Source of the DNA: Comamonas sp. lk
GTDB taxonomy: Bacteria; Pseudomonadota; Gammaproteobacteria; Burkholderiales; Burkholderiaceae_C
Reading direction: 5' to 3'
DNA: 64,000 nucleotides
Assembly: GCA_945860595.1 (NCBI GenBank)
Contig: CAMAQV010000003.1
Location: forward strand, 52,705 to 116,704
Part shown: positions 31,458-45,564 of the stretch, piece after piece
Layout: the number at the start of each line of letters is the position of its first letter
How positions within the stretch are numbered: position 1 is the first letter of the stretch
Program-made: the position numbers and the translations under genes
The notes under the pieces: generated by a model
The model's input: the letters and a program-made list of their open reading frames with translations, nothing else
Database searches by the model: none
Told to the model about the DNA's origin: nothing

Positions 31458-32213
31458 TCAGGAGCGAATCTTGTAGCCCGTACGCAGCAGATGCAGCGCC
31501 ACCGCGCACACTACCAGCAAAACACTCCCGACCACCGCGCAACTCATCCAGGGCGATACGTCACTCTGGCCGAAAAACCCGAAACGGAATCCGTCAATCA
31601 TGTAGAAAAATGGATTGGCGTGGCTCACCGCCTGCCAAAAGGGCGGAAGCGAATGGATGGAGTAAAAAACGCCGCTCAAAAAAGTCATGGGCATGACAGC
31701 GAAATTTTGAAAGGCTGCGAGCTGGTCAAATTTCTCGGCCCACAAACCAGCGATCAAGCCCAAGGCACCCATCAGTGCGGCGCCCATGACCGCAAACACC
31801 GCAATCCACAGCGGCTGCACCACAGCGAGCGGTACAAAAATGACCGATATCAGCACCACACAGAGCGCCACCACCAAACCGCGTATGACCGCTGCGCCAA
31901 CATAGGCAATAAACCAGTCGCGGTGCGACAGGGGGGACAGCATAAGGAAGACCAGATTGCCCATCATCTTGCTGGTGATCAGCGAAGACGAGCTATTGGC
32001 GAACGCGTTTTGCAGCAGGCTCATCATCGCCAGGCCCGGAACCAGAAACGCGGTGTAGCTCACCTGGTCATAGACCTTCACATGGTCTTGCAAGGCATGG
32101 CCGAAGATCAGCAGATACAGCATGGCGTTGAGAACCGGCCCGCCGATGGTTTGGAATGCGACTTTCCAGAAACGCAATACCTCTTTGTAGACGAGGGTTT
32201 GCAGGCCCGTCAT
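31458..32213 (-). CDS. ABC-2 type exporter permease (YadH-like), 251 aa
   Basis: Inner-membrane permease with about six hydrophobic segments and the ABC-2 pattern: an N-terminal K-E-V-L-R-F-W-K motif, then G-P-V-L-N-A-M-L-Y-L-L-I-F-G, F-L-V-P-G-L-A-M-M-S and M-P-M-T-F-L-S-G-V-F-Y-S-I near 175-190. It forms an exporter with the ATPase encoded just upstream (4-bp overlap). The substrate is unknown for the YadGH group. Its stop lies 19 bp before the bolA start. Confidence 0.92.
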   Translation of the reverse strand: MTGLQTLVYKEVLRFWKVAFQTIGGPVLNAMLYLLIFGHALQDHVKVYDQVSYTAFLVPGLAMMSLLQNAFANSSSSLITSKMMGNLVFLMLSPLSHRDWFIAYVGAAVIRGLVVALCVVLISVIFVPLAVVQPLWIAVFAVMGAALMGALGLIAGLWAEKFDQLAAFQNFAVMPMTFLSGVFYSIHSLPPFWQAVSHANPFFYMIDGFRFGFFGQSDVSPWMSCAVVGSVLLVVCAVALHLLRTGYKIRS

Positions 32214-33151
32214 GCGAGCACCCCCGCAGCACTGGACGCGGTGTTCTTATGCATGACATCCAAAAACACATCTTCCAGATCCGCCTTTCGGATTTCCACA
32301 TCCTGCGCCTGCAAGCCCGCCTGGCGCACAGCGCTAAGGTAATGCTCAATCTGGGCCGCGTCGTCAGCAGGAAACTGCACGATACGACCCGTCACCCGGG
32401 CGCGCGCGCGCAGGGCATCGGGCAGCTCACCATCTATCTTGAAACGCAAGACGTTGCTGGAGGCGGCCTTGAGCAATTCACTGGTGGTGTCGAGCGCCAC
32501 GACCCGTCCCGACTTGAGCATGGCGATGCGCCCGCACAAGGCCTCCGCTTCTTCCAGGTAATGGGTGGTCAGCAATACGGTATGGCCGTGCTCGCGGTTC
32601 AAGCGGGCGATGAACTGCCACAAGGTCTGGCGCAGTTCCACATCCACGCCGGCAGTCGGCTCATCCAACACGATCACCGGCGGCTTGTGCACCAGCGCCT
32701 GCGCCACCAGCACGCGCCGCTTCATGCCGCCGGAAAGCTGGCGCATATTGGCATCGGCCTTATCGCTCAGGCCCAGGCTGTGCAGCAACTCGTCAATCCA
32801 GGCTGCGTTGTTCTGAACACCAAAATAACCCGACTGGATGTGCAAAGCCTCGCGCACGCTGAAAAAGGGATCGAACACCAGTTCTTGCGGCACCACGCCC
32901 ACCAGTCGCCGGGCCGCAGCAAAGTCGGTCTGTACATCGTGGCCGAGGATGCTGACGCTGCCTGAACTCGGCTGGCTTAAGCCGGCCAACAGGCTGATCA
33001 TGGTGGTCTTGCCTGCGCCGTTGGGGCCCAGCAGCCCAAAGAATTCGCCCTGCTCAATGTCGAGGCTGACGCCGTCCACCGCAAGCAGGCTAGCGCCCAC
33101 TCGCCGCGCGGCATAACTTTTGGAAACGGATTGGAATGAGATCGCGGGCAT
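32210..33151 (-). CDS. ABC exporter ATP-binding protein (YadG/CcmA-like), 313 aa
   Basis: ATPase for the ABC-2 permease that follows. Walker A G-P-N-G-A-G-K-T-T near residues 42-50, Q-loop V-P-Q-E-L-V-F, signature L-S-G-G-M-K-R-R near 144-151, Walker B V-L-D-E-P-T-A-G-V-D near 165 and H-loop T-T-H-Y-L-E-E-A near 200. The C-terminal 80 residues form the extra DUF4162-like domain common in drug and lipid exporters. The position between mlaB and murA is widely conserved in betaproteobacteria, suggesting an envelope role, but none is proven. Confidence 0.93.
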   Translation of the reverse strand: MPAISFQSVSKSYAARRVGASLLAVDGVSLDIEQGEFFGLLGPNGAGKTTMISLLAGLSQPSSGSVSILGHDVQTDFAAARRLVGVVPQELVFDPFFSVREALHIQSGYFGVQNNAAWIDELLHSLGLSDKADANMRQLSGGMKRRVLVAQALVHKPPVIVLDEPTAGVDVELRQTLWQFIARLNREHGHTVLLTTHYLEEAEALCGRIAMLKSGRVVALDTTSELLKAASSNVLRFKIDGELPDALRARARVTGRIVQFPADDAAQIEHYLSAVRQAGLQAQDVEIRKADLEDVFLDVMHKNTASSAAGVLA

Positions 33152-33214
33152 GAAAAGCCGTGATTTTACCCGCCGGGCCTCGCAGGAAACGGCAAGCGCA
33201 GCCGCGTAAATCGG

Positions 33215-33487
33215 CTAGGCTGAATTCCACAAGGCGTCTATGCCGTACACCGCGGCCAGATCGTGCAGGCGCGGCGGCACATCACGCAACTGCAGGCGAA
33301 CGCCTTTCGCGCGGGCCTGCCGCCCCACTTCAAGCACCAGCGCCAGGGCGGTCGAATCAAAGTGCTGTAAGGCTGCGCAATCCAGCGTGACAGCTTCGTC
33401 ACCCAACCCGGCCAACTGCGGTGCCCAAATCGCCAACTGCGCAGTCGCCTGCGCATGGGTCAAAGTGACGGGCAATATGAGTTCCAT
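33215..33487 (-). CDS. mlaB: STAS-domain protein MlaB, 90 aa
   Basis: Small cytosolic STAS protein that stabilises the MlaFE ATPase complex. The pattern V-T-L-D-C-A-A-L-Q-H-F-D-S-T-A-L-A-L-V-L-E has the STAS strand-helix with the D-S-T motif seen in MlaB. The order mlaF-E-D-A-C-B makes the call firm despite its shortness. 9 bp follow the mlaC stop. Confidence 0.9.
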   Translation of the reverse strand: MELILPVTLTHAQATAQLAIWAPQLAGLGDEAVTLDCAALQHFDSTALALVLEVGRQARAKGVRLQLRDVPPRLHDLAAVYGIDALWNSA

Positions 33488-33496
33488 CGCGAGTGC

Positions 33497-34132
33497 CTAT
33501 TTTCTGGCATTCGCCTTGTTACGTTCCGACAGGGTGCTGATCAGGCCATCCAAGCCTTTGGCGTTGATCTCCTGGGCAAACTGCGTCTTGTAGGTATCGA
33601 CCAGCCAAACGCCCATGACGTTGAGGTTATAAATTTTCCAACCCGTGCCCTGTCCAGGAGTTTTGACCAAACGGTAGTCCATTTGGACGATCTCTCCACC
33701 GTTCTTAATTTCGGTGCGGACCACTAGTTCTTTGTCCTCCGCGCTGCCGCGCACGGGTTTGACCTCCACCGTTTGATCACCAACCTGCGCCAGCGCGCCC
33801 GAGTAGGTGCGTGTCAAAAGCGTCTTGAACTCCTCCTGCAAGCGGGCCTTTTGGTCCGGGCTCGCCTGCCGCCACGCAGGACCCACAGCAGACGCTGTCA
33901 TTCGCGCAAAATCCAAATTCGGCATGATCCGGGTGTCCACCAGCACCATCACCCGGTTAACGTCCCCGTTGCGCATGCCTTTGTCGGCCTTGATGCTATC
34001 CAAGACTTCCACCGAGACCCGCTTCACGAAGGCCTCAGGCGCCTCATCCTGTGCGCGCGCCACCCAGGGCAGCACCAGCAGCGCGCTCAGGATTACCGCG
34101 CCCCAGCGAAAACCCGATTTCTGTCCTGTCAT
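33497..34132 (-). CDS. mlaC: Periplasmic phospholipid carrier MlaC, 211 aa
   Basis: Soluble periplasmic protein that ferries phospholipid between MlaA at the outer membrane and MlaD at the inner membrane. Sec signal peptide ending A-R-A/Q near residue 27; mature protein has the Tol-Tol-Ttg2 domain with N-R-V-M-V-L-V-D-T-R-I-M-P-N-L-D-F near 60-76, L-T-R-T-Y-S-G-A-L near 108, and W-K-I-Y-N-L-N-V-M-G-V-W-L-V-D-T-Y near 165-181. Confidence 0.95.
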   Translation of the reverse strand: MTGQKSGFRWGAVILSALLVLPWVARAQDEAPEAFVKRVSVEVLDSIKADKGMRNGDVNRVMVLVDTRIMPNLDFARMTASAVGPAWRQASPDQKARLQEEFKTLLTRTYSGALAQVGDQTVEVKPVRGSAEDKELVVRTEIKNGGEIVQMDYRLVKTPGQGTGWKIYNLNVMGVWLVDTYKTQFAQEINAKGLDGLISTLSERNKANARK

Positions 34133-34147
34133 CGCACTACTCCGTAT

Positions 34148-34873
34148 TCATTCAAGGTTTGGCTCGTCGTCGACCGGCCGTTCAATTTCTGGCGGATTGC
34201 CATCGTATTGAACATAACGCTGCCGCTGCAAATAGGCGTCCCGGATGAACGAATAGGCGTCCAGCGCGGCACCGTCCGCTGTGTCCGTTGCACCCAAATA
34301 GCGGGCGCGGGTCGACACAATATTGAGCACCGTCAGGGTATCGCGGGTGGCGGCTTCGGTGAACTGGTTGGTCAAATTCGCCTTGTAATCCACGGGCAGC
34401 GCGGCAACTTCCCGCAAGGTGGCGGGACCTAACACCGGCAGCACCACATAAGGCCCCGGCTTCACACCCCAACGCCCCAGCGTGGTACCAAAGTCCGCCT
34501 TATGGCGGGGGATCTTCATGTCTGAAGCGACATCCAAAACACCCAGAATCCCGACCGTCGAATTCACCACAACACGGCTGATGCTGTCTCCGGTCTCCTG
34601 CCGCCTGCCGGCCAGTGCGTTGTTCACGGCCGACCACACGTCACCCAAATTACCGAAAAAATTGTTCACGCCTTTTTGGACTGCGTCCGGCACCACATTG
34701 CGGTAGGCGCTTGCCACAGGTTTGAGCACGATACGGTCAAGCTTGTCATTGAAGCTGAACACGCTGCGGTTCATCGACTCCCACGGGTCGCGCGCATCGG
34801 GCGACTGCACCGTCGCACAACCCGACAAGATCAGGAGCGCCAGCACACCGAAGCGTGCCCAACGCACACTCAT
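34148..34873 (-). CDS. mlaA: Outer-membrane lipoprotein MlaA (VacJ), 241 aa
   Basis: Outer-membrane component that removes misplaced phospholipid from the outer leaflet. Lipobox L-S-G-C with Cys18 or so; then D-P-W-E-S-M-N-R-S-V-F-S-F-N-D, the VacJ hallmark, near 28-42; N-N-F-F-G-N-L near 70; F-G-T-T-L-G-R-W-G-V near 130; and G-P-Y-V-V-L-P-V-L-G near 143-152. In E. coli mlaA is unlinked; inclusion between mlaD and mlaC is the betaproteobacterial arrangement. It overlaps mlaD by 4 bp. Confidence 0.95.
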   Translation of the reverse strand: MSVRWARFGVLALLILSGCATVQSPDARDPWESMNRSVFSFNDKLDRIVLKPVASAYRNVVPDAVQKGVNNFFGNLGDVWSAVNNALAGRRQETGDSISRVVVNSTVGILGVLDVASDMKIPRHKADFGTTLGRWGVKPGPYVVLPVLGPATLREVAALPVDYKANLTNQFTEAATRDTLTVLNIVSTRARYLGATDTADGAALDAYSFIRDAYLQRQRYVQYDGNPPEIERPVDDEPNLE

Positions 34874-35349
34874 TTGTTTGCCCCGCTGGACTGGCCATCC
34901 GCAGCTTTGCTGTACAAAAACTGGCTGATCAGATTTTCCAAAACCACGGCGGACTGAGTCTGGCTGATGCTGTCGCCCTCGCTCAGGTTATCGGACTCAG
35001 CGCCCGCCTCGATGCCCACGTATTGTTCGCCCAACAGGCCACTGGTGAGAATTTTGAGCGTGCTGTCCTTGGGGAAGGCATAGCGGCGGTCCATTTGCAG
35101 CAGAACACTGGCCTGGTAGCTTTTGTCATCGAAACGGATGGCGGCCACATGTCCCACCACGACCCCACTGCTTTTTATCGGCGCTTTGGGTTTGAGACCA
35201 CCGATATTGTCAAATCGGGCGGTGACCTGGTAGGTCGGCGTCCATTGAAAGGACAGCAAATTGGCCGACTTCAAGGCCAGAAATAGCAAGGCAGCCGCAC
35301 CCAAAAGCACAAAAAGGCCCACCCAGACATCTTTACTCGAACGTTCCAT
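34870..35349 (-). CDS. mlaD: MCE-domain lipid-binding protein MlaD, 159 aa
   Basis: Inner-membrane-anchored hexameric MCE protein of the Mla pathway. One N-terminal membrane segment (about 8-26), then the MCE domain Y-Q-V-T-A-R-F-D-N-I-G-G-L-K-P-K-A-P-I-K (about 40-60), with G-V-V-V-G-H-V and T-S-G-L-L-G-E-Q-Y-V-G. A hydrophobic C-terminal helix (V-L-E-N-L-I-S-Q-F-L-Y) forms the central pore in homologues. 11 bp separate it from mlaE. Confidence 0.95.
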   Translation of the reverse strand: MERSSKDVWVGLFVLLGAAALLFLALKSANLLSFQWTPTYQVTARFDNIGGLKPKAPIKSSGVVVGHVAAIRFDDKSYQASVLLQMDRRYAFPKDSTLKILTSGLLGEQYVGIEAGAESDNLSEGDSISQTQSAVVLENLISQFLYSKAADGQSSGANK

Positions 35350-35360
35350 AGCGGTTGATC

Positions 35361-36158
35361 CTAAACACTAAACATCAGAGCGGTCAGCACAAAATCCAGG
35401 GCCAGCACAGTCAGCGAAGCCAAAACAACCGTGCGGGTCGTGGCCAGCGACACGCCCTCTGGTGTGGGCTGGGCGACAAAACCCTGTAACAGGGCGATAA
35501 AACCCACGGTTACACCAAAAATCACACTTTTAACTACGCCGTTACCAACATCAGCCCAAACGTCTACGCCGCTTTGCATCTGGCTCCAGAAGGCGCCGGC
35601 GTCGACGCCGATCATCAACACCCCCACCAACCATCCGCCCAAAATACCCATGGCTGAAAAAACTGCAGCTAACAGGGGCATGGCAATCACCGCACCCCAA
35701 AAACGGGGAGCCAGTATGCGCCGCACCGGGTCTACCGCCATCATTTCCATGGCGCTGAGTTGCTCACCCGCTTTCATCAGGCCAATCTCGGCGGTCAGCG
35801 ACGTACCGGCCCGACCGGCAAACAGCAAAGCCGAGATGACCGGCCCCAATTCCCGTACAAGACTCAAGGCCACCAACAGGCCAAGCGCCTCCGAGGAACC
35901 GTAGCGCTGCAGCGTGTAGTAGCCCTGCAGGGCCAATACAAAACCCACAAAGGTGCCGGAGACGGTGATGATGGCCAGTGAATAGTTACCCATGTAATGG
36001 ATCTGGTCGGTCACCAAGCGCGGGCGGCGCAACAGCGCAGCGCCGGGCCAGGCAAGACGGGCAAACAAACGGGCACCATAACCCCAGTCTGCCAAAGCCA
36101 GCCGGGTCGCAAACCCGACCTCGGCGGGATGCCACGGACGTCGGGAAGATGCTGTCAC
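35361..36158 (-). CDS. mlaE: Phospholipid ABC transporter permease MlaE, 265 aa
   Basis: Inner-membrane permease of the Mla system. The family pattern is clear: [21 protein letters not shown] near 50-70, [41 protein letters not shown] near 130-146 (the EQ loop contacting MlaF), and five to six membrane helices. 4-bp overlap with mlaF. Confidence 0.95.
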   Translation of the reverse strand: MTASSRRPWHPAEVGFATRLALADWGYGARLFARLAWPGAALLRRPRLVTDQIHYMGNYSLAIITVSGTFVGFVLALQGYYTLQRYGSSEALGLLVALSLVRELGPVISALLFAGRAGTSLTAEIGLMKAGEQLSAMEMMAVDPVRRILAPRFWGAVIAMPLLAAVFSAMGILGGWLVGVLMIGVDAGAFWSQMQSGVDVWADVGNGVVKSVIFGVTVGFIALLQGFVAQPTPEGVSLATTRTVVLASLTVLALDFVLTALMFSV

Positions 36159-36997
36159 GCGATGCGCTCCACGCCAAAGTCCTCTGCCAACGGACTGGCC
36201 GGGTAGTGAAAGGGTACCGGCCCGGTGGGTAAGGCATTGACAAACTGGTGCACCAAGGGGTCCGCGCAGTGCCGCACCGCATCGGGAGTACCAGCGACTG
36301 CGACCCGTCCGTTGGCCAGAATCACCACATGGTCGGCGATCTGGAAGGTTTCATGTACATCGTGGGAAACCACCACGCTGGTCAAACCCATGGCATCGTT
36401 TAAGCGACGAATCAGCCGCGCCGTCGTTCCCAGCGATATCGGATCCAGCCCGGCAAAGGGCTCGTCGTACATCAGTAGTTCCGGATCCAGCGCAATCGCC
36501 CGCGCCAGCGCCACCCGCCTGGCCATGCCGCCGGAAATCTCCGCCGGCATCAGGTCACGCGCGCCACGCAGTCCAACTGCATTGAGCTTCATCAGGACGA
36601 TGTCACGCAATAGTGCAGGCGGCAAGTCGGTGTGTTCGCGCAGTGGAAAAGCCACATTGTCAAATACGCTCAAATCCGTGAATAAAGCCCCGAACTGAAA
36701 GAGCATGCCCATACGGCGACGCGCGGCGAACAAGGCCTGGGCGTTCATCCCGCCCACATCCAGCGGCGCCCCTGCGCTACCCAGTGGCCCTGCCAGCAAC
36801 AGTTCGCCGCCTTGGGCGCGGTACTGCCCGCCAATGAGCCGCAAAACCGTGGTCTTGCCGCCACCCGAGGCGCCCATCAAGGCGGTGACCTTACCCCTGG
36901 GAATGGACAAACTCACGCCGTCAAGAATGAGCCGCGGGCCGTAGCCGAAGCGGATATTCTTGAGTTCGACAAGCGGCGGCGGAGCGTCGATGGGCAT
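36155..36997 (-). CDS. mlaF: Phospholipid ABC transporter ATPase MlaF, 280 aa
   Basis: ATPase of the Mla complex. Walker [10 protein letters not shown] near residues 41-49, signature [10 protein letters not shown] near 153, Walker [13 protein letters not shown] near 175, and H-loop S-H-D-V. The C-terminal extension is longer than usual by roughly 10-15 residues. It is the first gene of the mla-his-tat cluster. ATG 36997 lacks a good ribosome-binding site; the upstream continuation of the frame has no similarity to MlaF. Confidence 0.94.
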   Translation of the reverse strand: MPIDAPPPLVELKNIRFGYGPRLILDGVSLSIPRGKVTALMGASGGGKTTVLRLIGGQYRAQGGELLLAGPLGSAGAPLDVGGMNAQALFAARRRMGMLFQFGALFTDLSVFDNVAFPLREHTDLPPALLRDIVLMKLNAVGLRGARDLMPAEISGGMARRVALARAIALDPELLMYDEPFAGLDPISLGTTARLIRRLNDAMGLTSVVVSHDVHETFQIADHVVILANGRVAVAGTPDAVRHCADPLVHQFVNALPTGPVPFHYPASPLAEDFGVERIA

Positions 36998-37074
36998 AGA
37001 AAAAGGGTTGCAGACAAATCTTGATGGACACCAACAACCATTATCAAGTAATTTTTTTGCCCAGGGCACCCGCT

Positions 37075-37093
37075 CCAGACAGGCCCTGTCCGG
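37075..37093. other. Hairpin between gltD and mlaF
   Basis: A 19-bp near-perfect dyad CCAGACAGG-C-CCTGTCCGG (one mismatched pair) lies in the 105-bp gap just after the gltD stop. It has no U run on the minus strand, so it is not a standard terminator, but it may stabilise or end the gltBD transcript. The rest of the gap is AT-rich and should hold the mlaF promoter. Confidence 0.45.
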
Positions 37094-37102
37094 GCGCTGC
37101 CA

Positions 37103-38566
<1,464 letters not shown>

Positions 38567-38601
38567 GGTCTATTCCTTAGCAATGTCGAGGCAAGCGCAA
38601 C

Positions 38602-43296
<4,695 letters not shown>

Positions 43297-43316
43297 CAAC
43301 TACTCCTAGAAACTCA

Positions 43317-43341
43317 ATTAGGGCATAGAGAATACCCTAAT
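43317..43341. promoter_or_regulatory. 25-bp inverted repeat upstream of gltB (candidate operator)
   Basis: Perfect 7-bp arms ATTAGGG (43317-43323) and CCCTAAT (43335-43341) with an 11-bp spacer, centred 33 bp before the gltB ATG. A further ACCC follows the right arm, so that ACCCTAATACCC has a short internal direct repeat. The symmetry and place suit a dimeric regulator, or alternatively an RNA hairpin in the gltB leader. No regulator can be named from sequence. Confidence 0.5.
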
Positions 43342-43363
43342 ACCCGTCAGAGTTAAAAAATTT

Positions 43364-43392
43364 AATCGGGGTCATAATCGGGGTCAGATTCC
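43364..43392. repeat. Left end of the RAYT element: tandem motif plus 17-bp terminal repeat
   Basis: AATCGGGGTCA occurs twice, 12 bp apart (43364-43374 and 43376-43386). The second copy starts the 17-bp sequence AATCGGGGTCAGATTCC (43376-43392), which is repeated exactly in inverse orientation at 44136-44152 on the far side of the transposase gene. Confidence 0.85.
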
Positions 43393-43429
43393 AATTAAAT
43401 CGCCGCGCTTACATCTTCGATTTAATTGG
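43391..43429. repeat. 12-bp inverted repeat at the 3' end of the RAYT gene
   Basis: CCAATTAAATCG (43391-43402) and CGATTTAATTGG (43418-43429) are perfect inverted repeats around a 15-bp loop. The right arm is inside the last codons of the transposase gene, whose stop (43409-43411) lies in the loop. Such a hairpin next to a GGGGTCAG-type motif is what RAYT proteins recognise in characterised systems. Confidence 0.75.
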
Positions 43430-44119
43430 GGACGGATGAATGACCGGCCTTCCCGCCTTACCGGGCCGGGCCCGCCTGGGGGTTTGCTCCTCCAGCTCGT
43501 CCAGAAACACCGCGTCGCCCAGGGCCCACCCACGCAGCGTGGCACCGGTGAGATCGCGTTGCTGTTGGCCAGAAATTCCCGCGCGTACCAGGTTCGCATA
43601 GGCAGCCTCCCGTGCAAAGGGGGTGTTGCCCATCTCCCAGTACAGAGCGTGGGGCGTGATCAGGCTTTGCTGCTCACGACCGATGTAATGCGCGTGACTG
43701 GACCAGGGGTAGTCTTCGGGCGTGTTGACCATCCCCGCACGCACCGGGTTCAGATCGATATACGCCATGCAGGTCAGTAAATAGCGCTCGGTCTGGATCA
43801 GTGTGGAGCGGTAACGCCCTTCCCACAAGGTCCCGGTACGGCCCTGCGCCAAGTTGAAGGCCCGCACATAACTGCGCCCCACCGACTGCATCATCAGCGG
43901 CAAGGCCCGCTCGCGGCGTGGCGTCAACAGCAAGTGCAGGTGGTTACTCATCAGCACATAGGCGTGAACATCGACGCCCTGGACGACGCTGTGCTCCTCC
44001 AGCAGCTTGAGCACGCGCCGCATATCGGCATCGCCAGCAAAAATGTCCTGTCGGTTGTTGCCCCGCAAGATGACGTGGTGCGGGTAATCAGTGACCGTCA
44101 GACGGGGTAGGCGTGCCAT
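43409..44119 (-). CDS. REP-associated tyrosine transposase (RAYT, IS200-like Y1 domain), 236 aa
   Basis: Single-domain HUH nuclease of the TnpA_REP family, believed to mobilise palindromic REP sequences by single-strand cleavage. Starts A-R-L-P-R-L-T-V-T-D-Y-P-H-H-V-I-L-R-G-N. The HUH motif is H60-L-H62 in M-S-N-H-L-H-L-L-L-T-P; the probable catalytic tyrosine is Tyr84 in G-R-S-Y-V-R-A-F-N; W-E-G-R-Y-R and Y-I-D-L-N-P-V-R-A-G-M follow. It is intact. ATG 44119 is chosen; further upstream the frame runs antisense through the SlyB-like gene. Flanking 17-bp inverted repeats, and a related palindrome in metG, suggest the family has been active in this genome. Confidence 0.93.
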   Translation of the reverse strand: MARLPRLTVTDYPHHVILRGNNRQDIFAGDADMRRVLKLLEEHSVVQGVDVHAYVLMSNHLHLLLTPRRERALPLMMQSVGRSYVRAFNLAQGRTGTLWEGRYRSTLIQTERYLLTCMAYIDLNPVRAGMVNTPEDYPWSSHAHYIGREQQSLITPHALYWEMGNTPFAREAAYANLVRAGISGQQQRDLTGATLRGWALGDAVFLDELEEQTPRRARPGKAGRPVIHPSPIKSKM

Positions 44120-44135
44120 ACCCCAAAGGATAATC

Positions 44136-44152
44136 GGAATCTGACCCCGATT
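44136..44152. repeat. Right terminal inverted repeat of the RAYT element
   Basis: GGAATCTGACCCCGATT, an exact 17-of-17 inverse copy of 43376-43392. Its outer AA is shared with the TAA stop of the SlyB-like gene (44151-44153), so the element abuts that stop codon exactly. Within it AATCGG...CCGATT (44132-44152) also forms a local 6-bp dyad. Confidence 0.85.
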
Positions 44153-44633
44153 ATTTGGGTGCTTTGGTGACGCGGACCTTGTTGCCGGTGGTGACGATGA
44201 TGACGGGGTCGCCCGGCTCAAAGATTTGGGCACCCTTGGCCTGGACGATGGCACGGCGCTCGCCGCCTTTGAGTTGGACCAGGATTTCTATCGCCTCTTC
44301 TTTGGTCACCAGACGTTCGGCGGCATTGCCGGCGGCGGCACCTGCGACTGCCCCCAGAACACCCAGAACCTGGCTTTCGCGCTGAATGCCGCTGCCAGCA
44401 GCGCCGCCAATGGCACCGACCACGCCGCCCACCACGGCACCCACACCGCTTTGGCTGCCATCCACCGTGACCCTGCGCACGCTCAGGACCACGCCGTCCT
44501 GTACCTGGGACATCGTTTGTGCGCTGTCCCGGGAGATCATGTCCGGGTCGCTGGTTGCGCAAGCGCCGAGTGCGATGGTCAGCGCAAGCACGGATGCTGA
44601 TACCAGGCTGGTCGAAAAATTGGGAATGCGCAT
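44151..44633 (-). CDS. SlyB/Pcp-like outer-membrane lipoprotein with glycine zipper, 160 aa
   Basis: Lipoprotein signal with lipobox L-G-A-C, acylated at Cys25. A glycine-zipper two-helix region (G-A-V-V-G-G-V-V-G-A-I-G-G-A-A-G-S-G and L-G-A-V-A-G-A-A-A-G) occupies about 75-110, followed by a small beta domain ending V-T-T-G-N-K-V-R-V-T-K. This is the SlyB plan; SlyB-type proteins stabilise the outer membrane under stress. AGGAGG lies seven bases before ATG 44633. The RAYT terminal repeat begins at its stop codon. 64 bp separate it from the methyltransferase gene upstream. Confidence 0.9.
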   Translation of the reverse strand: MRIPNFSTSLVSASVLALTIALGACATSDPDMISRDSAQTMSQVQDGVVLSVRRVTVDGSQSGVGAVVGGVVGAIGGAAGSGIQRESQVLGVLGAVAGAAAGNAAERLVTKEEAIEILVQLKGGERRAIVQAKGAQIFEPGDPVIIVTTGNKVRVTKAPK

Positions 44634-44697
44634 GGGAAACCTCCTAAAAGTCAATGTGTGTAATCCCCAGGATCGCGCGCGAAGCGTGCAACCTCAA

Positions 44698-45564
44698 TCA
44701 ATTGTGCACCGACATCGCAAAGCGGTTATGAAGCAGGGACTCCAGGCCGAACTCCTGTAGCAATTCCCGCAGGCGCTGAGCGGCAGCCAAGCCGGAGCGC
44801 CCCGTATGGCGGGCCAGTATCAGCTCGTTTTTCATGCTGTGCTCCCAGCCGACCAGCTCGGTCACGGTGACGTCGTAGCCCATCGCTTCGAGGTACAGGC
44901 AGCGCAGGACGTTGGTCAACTGGCTTCCGATTTCCCTGGTGTGCAGGGGATGCCGCCACAACTCAGCTAAGGCTCCGCGTTTCAGGTTCAAAGCCTTGCC
45001 CTGCCGCAAGCAAGCGGCCACTTCGGCCTGGCAGCAGGGCACCAACACCATGGCGCGCGCACGCTTGGCCAGACCAAATGCGATGGCATCGTCGGTCGCG
45101 GTATCGCAGGCATGCAACGCGGTGACCAGGTCGATCTGTTGCGGCAACTCGACGCTGCGCGCGGAGTCGGCCACGCTGGTATTGAGAAAAGTCATACGGG
45201 AAAAACCCAGGCGCTGCGCCAGCGCCTGCGAAGCCGCCACCAACTCGGCGCGCGACTCAACACCAAAAATATGGCCCTGGCCCAGCGCCTTGAAATAGAG
45301 GTCGTACACGATAAAGCCCAGATAGGACTTGCCCGCACCATGGTCTGCCAGCGTCGGGCCCTGGGGCGACGCTGGCAACCCGTGCAGTATTTTTTCGATG
45401 AAACCAAATAGATGGTTGACCTGCTTGAGCTTACGCCGCGAGTCCTGGTTGAGCTTGCCCTCGCGGGTCAGGATATGCAACTCCTGTAACAAGGCAATGG
45501 ACTGCCCGGGGCGCAAAAGCTCCTGCAATGCAGCATCGTTTTTTTGAACAGCGCGGGTGTTCAT
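44698..45564 (-). CDS. Class I SAM-dependent methyltransferase, 288 aa, target unknown
   Basis: Rossmann methyltransferase: motif I is L-A-D-H-G-A-G-K-S-Y-L-G-F at about residues 71-83 and motif II ends F-G-V-E-S-R near 105. A conserved L-H-A-C-D-T-A-T-D-D-A-I near 155 and L-V-P-C-C-Q-A-E near 182 resemble the Methyltransf_32 group (METTL25/RRNAD1/GSTCD relatives), where C-C-Q is typical. The substrate cannot be told. A helical N-terminal segment (about 1-65) precedes the fold. It overlaps the DUF1415 gene by 4 bp and probably belongs to the aroK-aroB-dgt operon. Confidence 0.8.
   Translation of the reverse strand: MNTRAVQKNDAALQELLRPGQSIALLQELHILTREGKLNQDSRRKLKQVNHLFGFIEKILHGLPASPQGPTLADHGAGKSYLGFIVYDLYFKALGQGHIFGVESRAELVAASQALAQRLGFSRMTFLNTSVADSARSVELPQQIDLVTALHACDTATDDAIAFGLAKRARAMVLVPCCQAEVAACLRQGKALNLKRGALAELWRHPLHTREIGSQLTNVLRCLYLEAMGYDVTVTELVGWEHSMKNELILARHTGRSGLAAAQRLRELLQEFGLESLLHNRFAMSVHN

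Noticed and set aside
43364..43429. CRISPR-like repeats upstream of gltB
   Set aside because: There are only two short copies of an 11-bp motif and one hairpin, and no regular spacers; they belong to the RAYT element.
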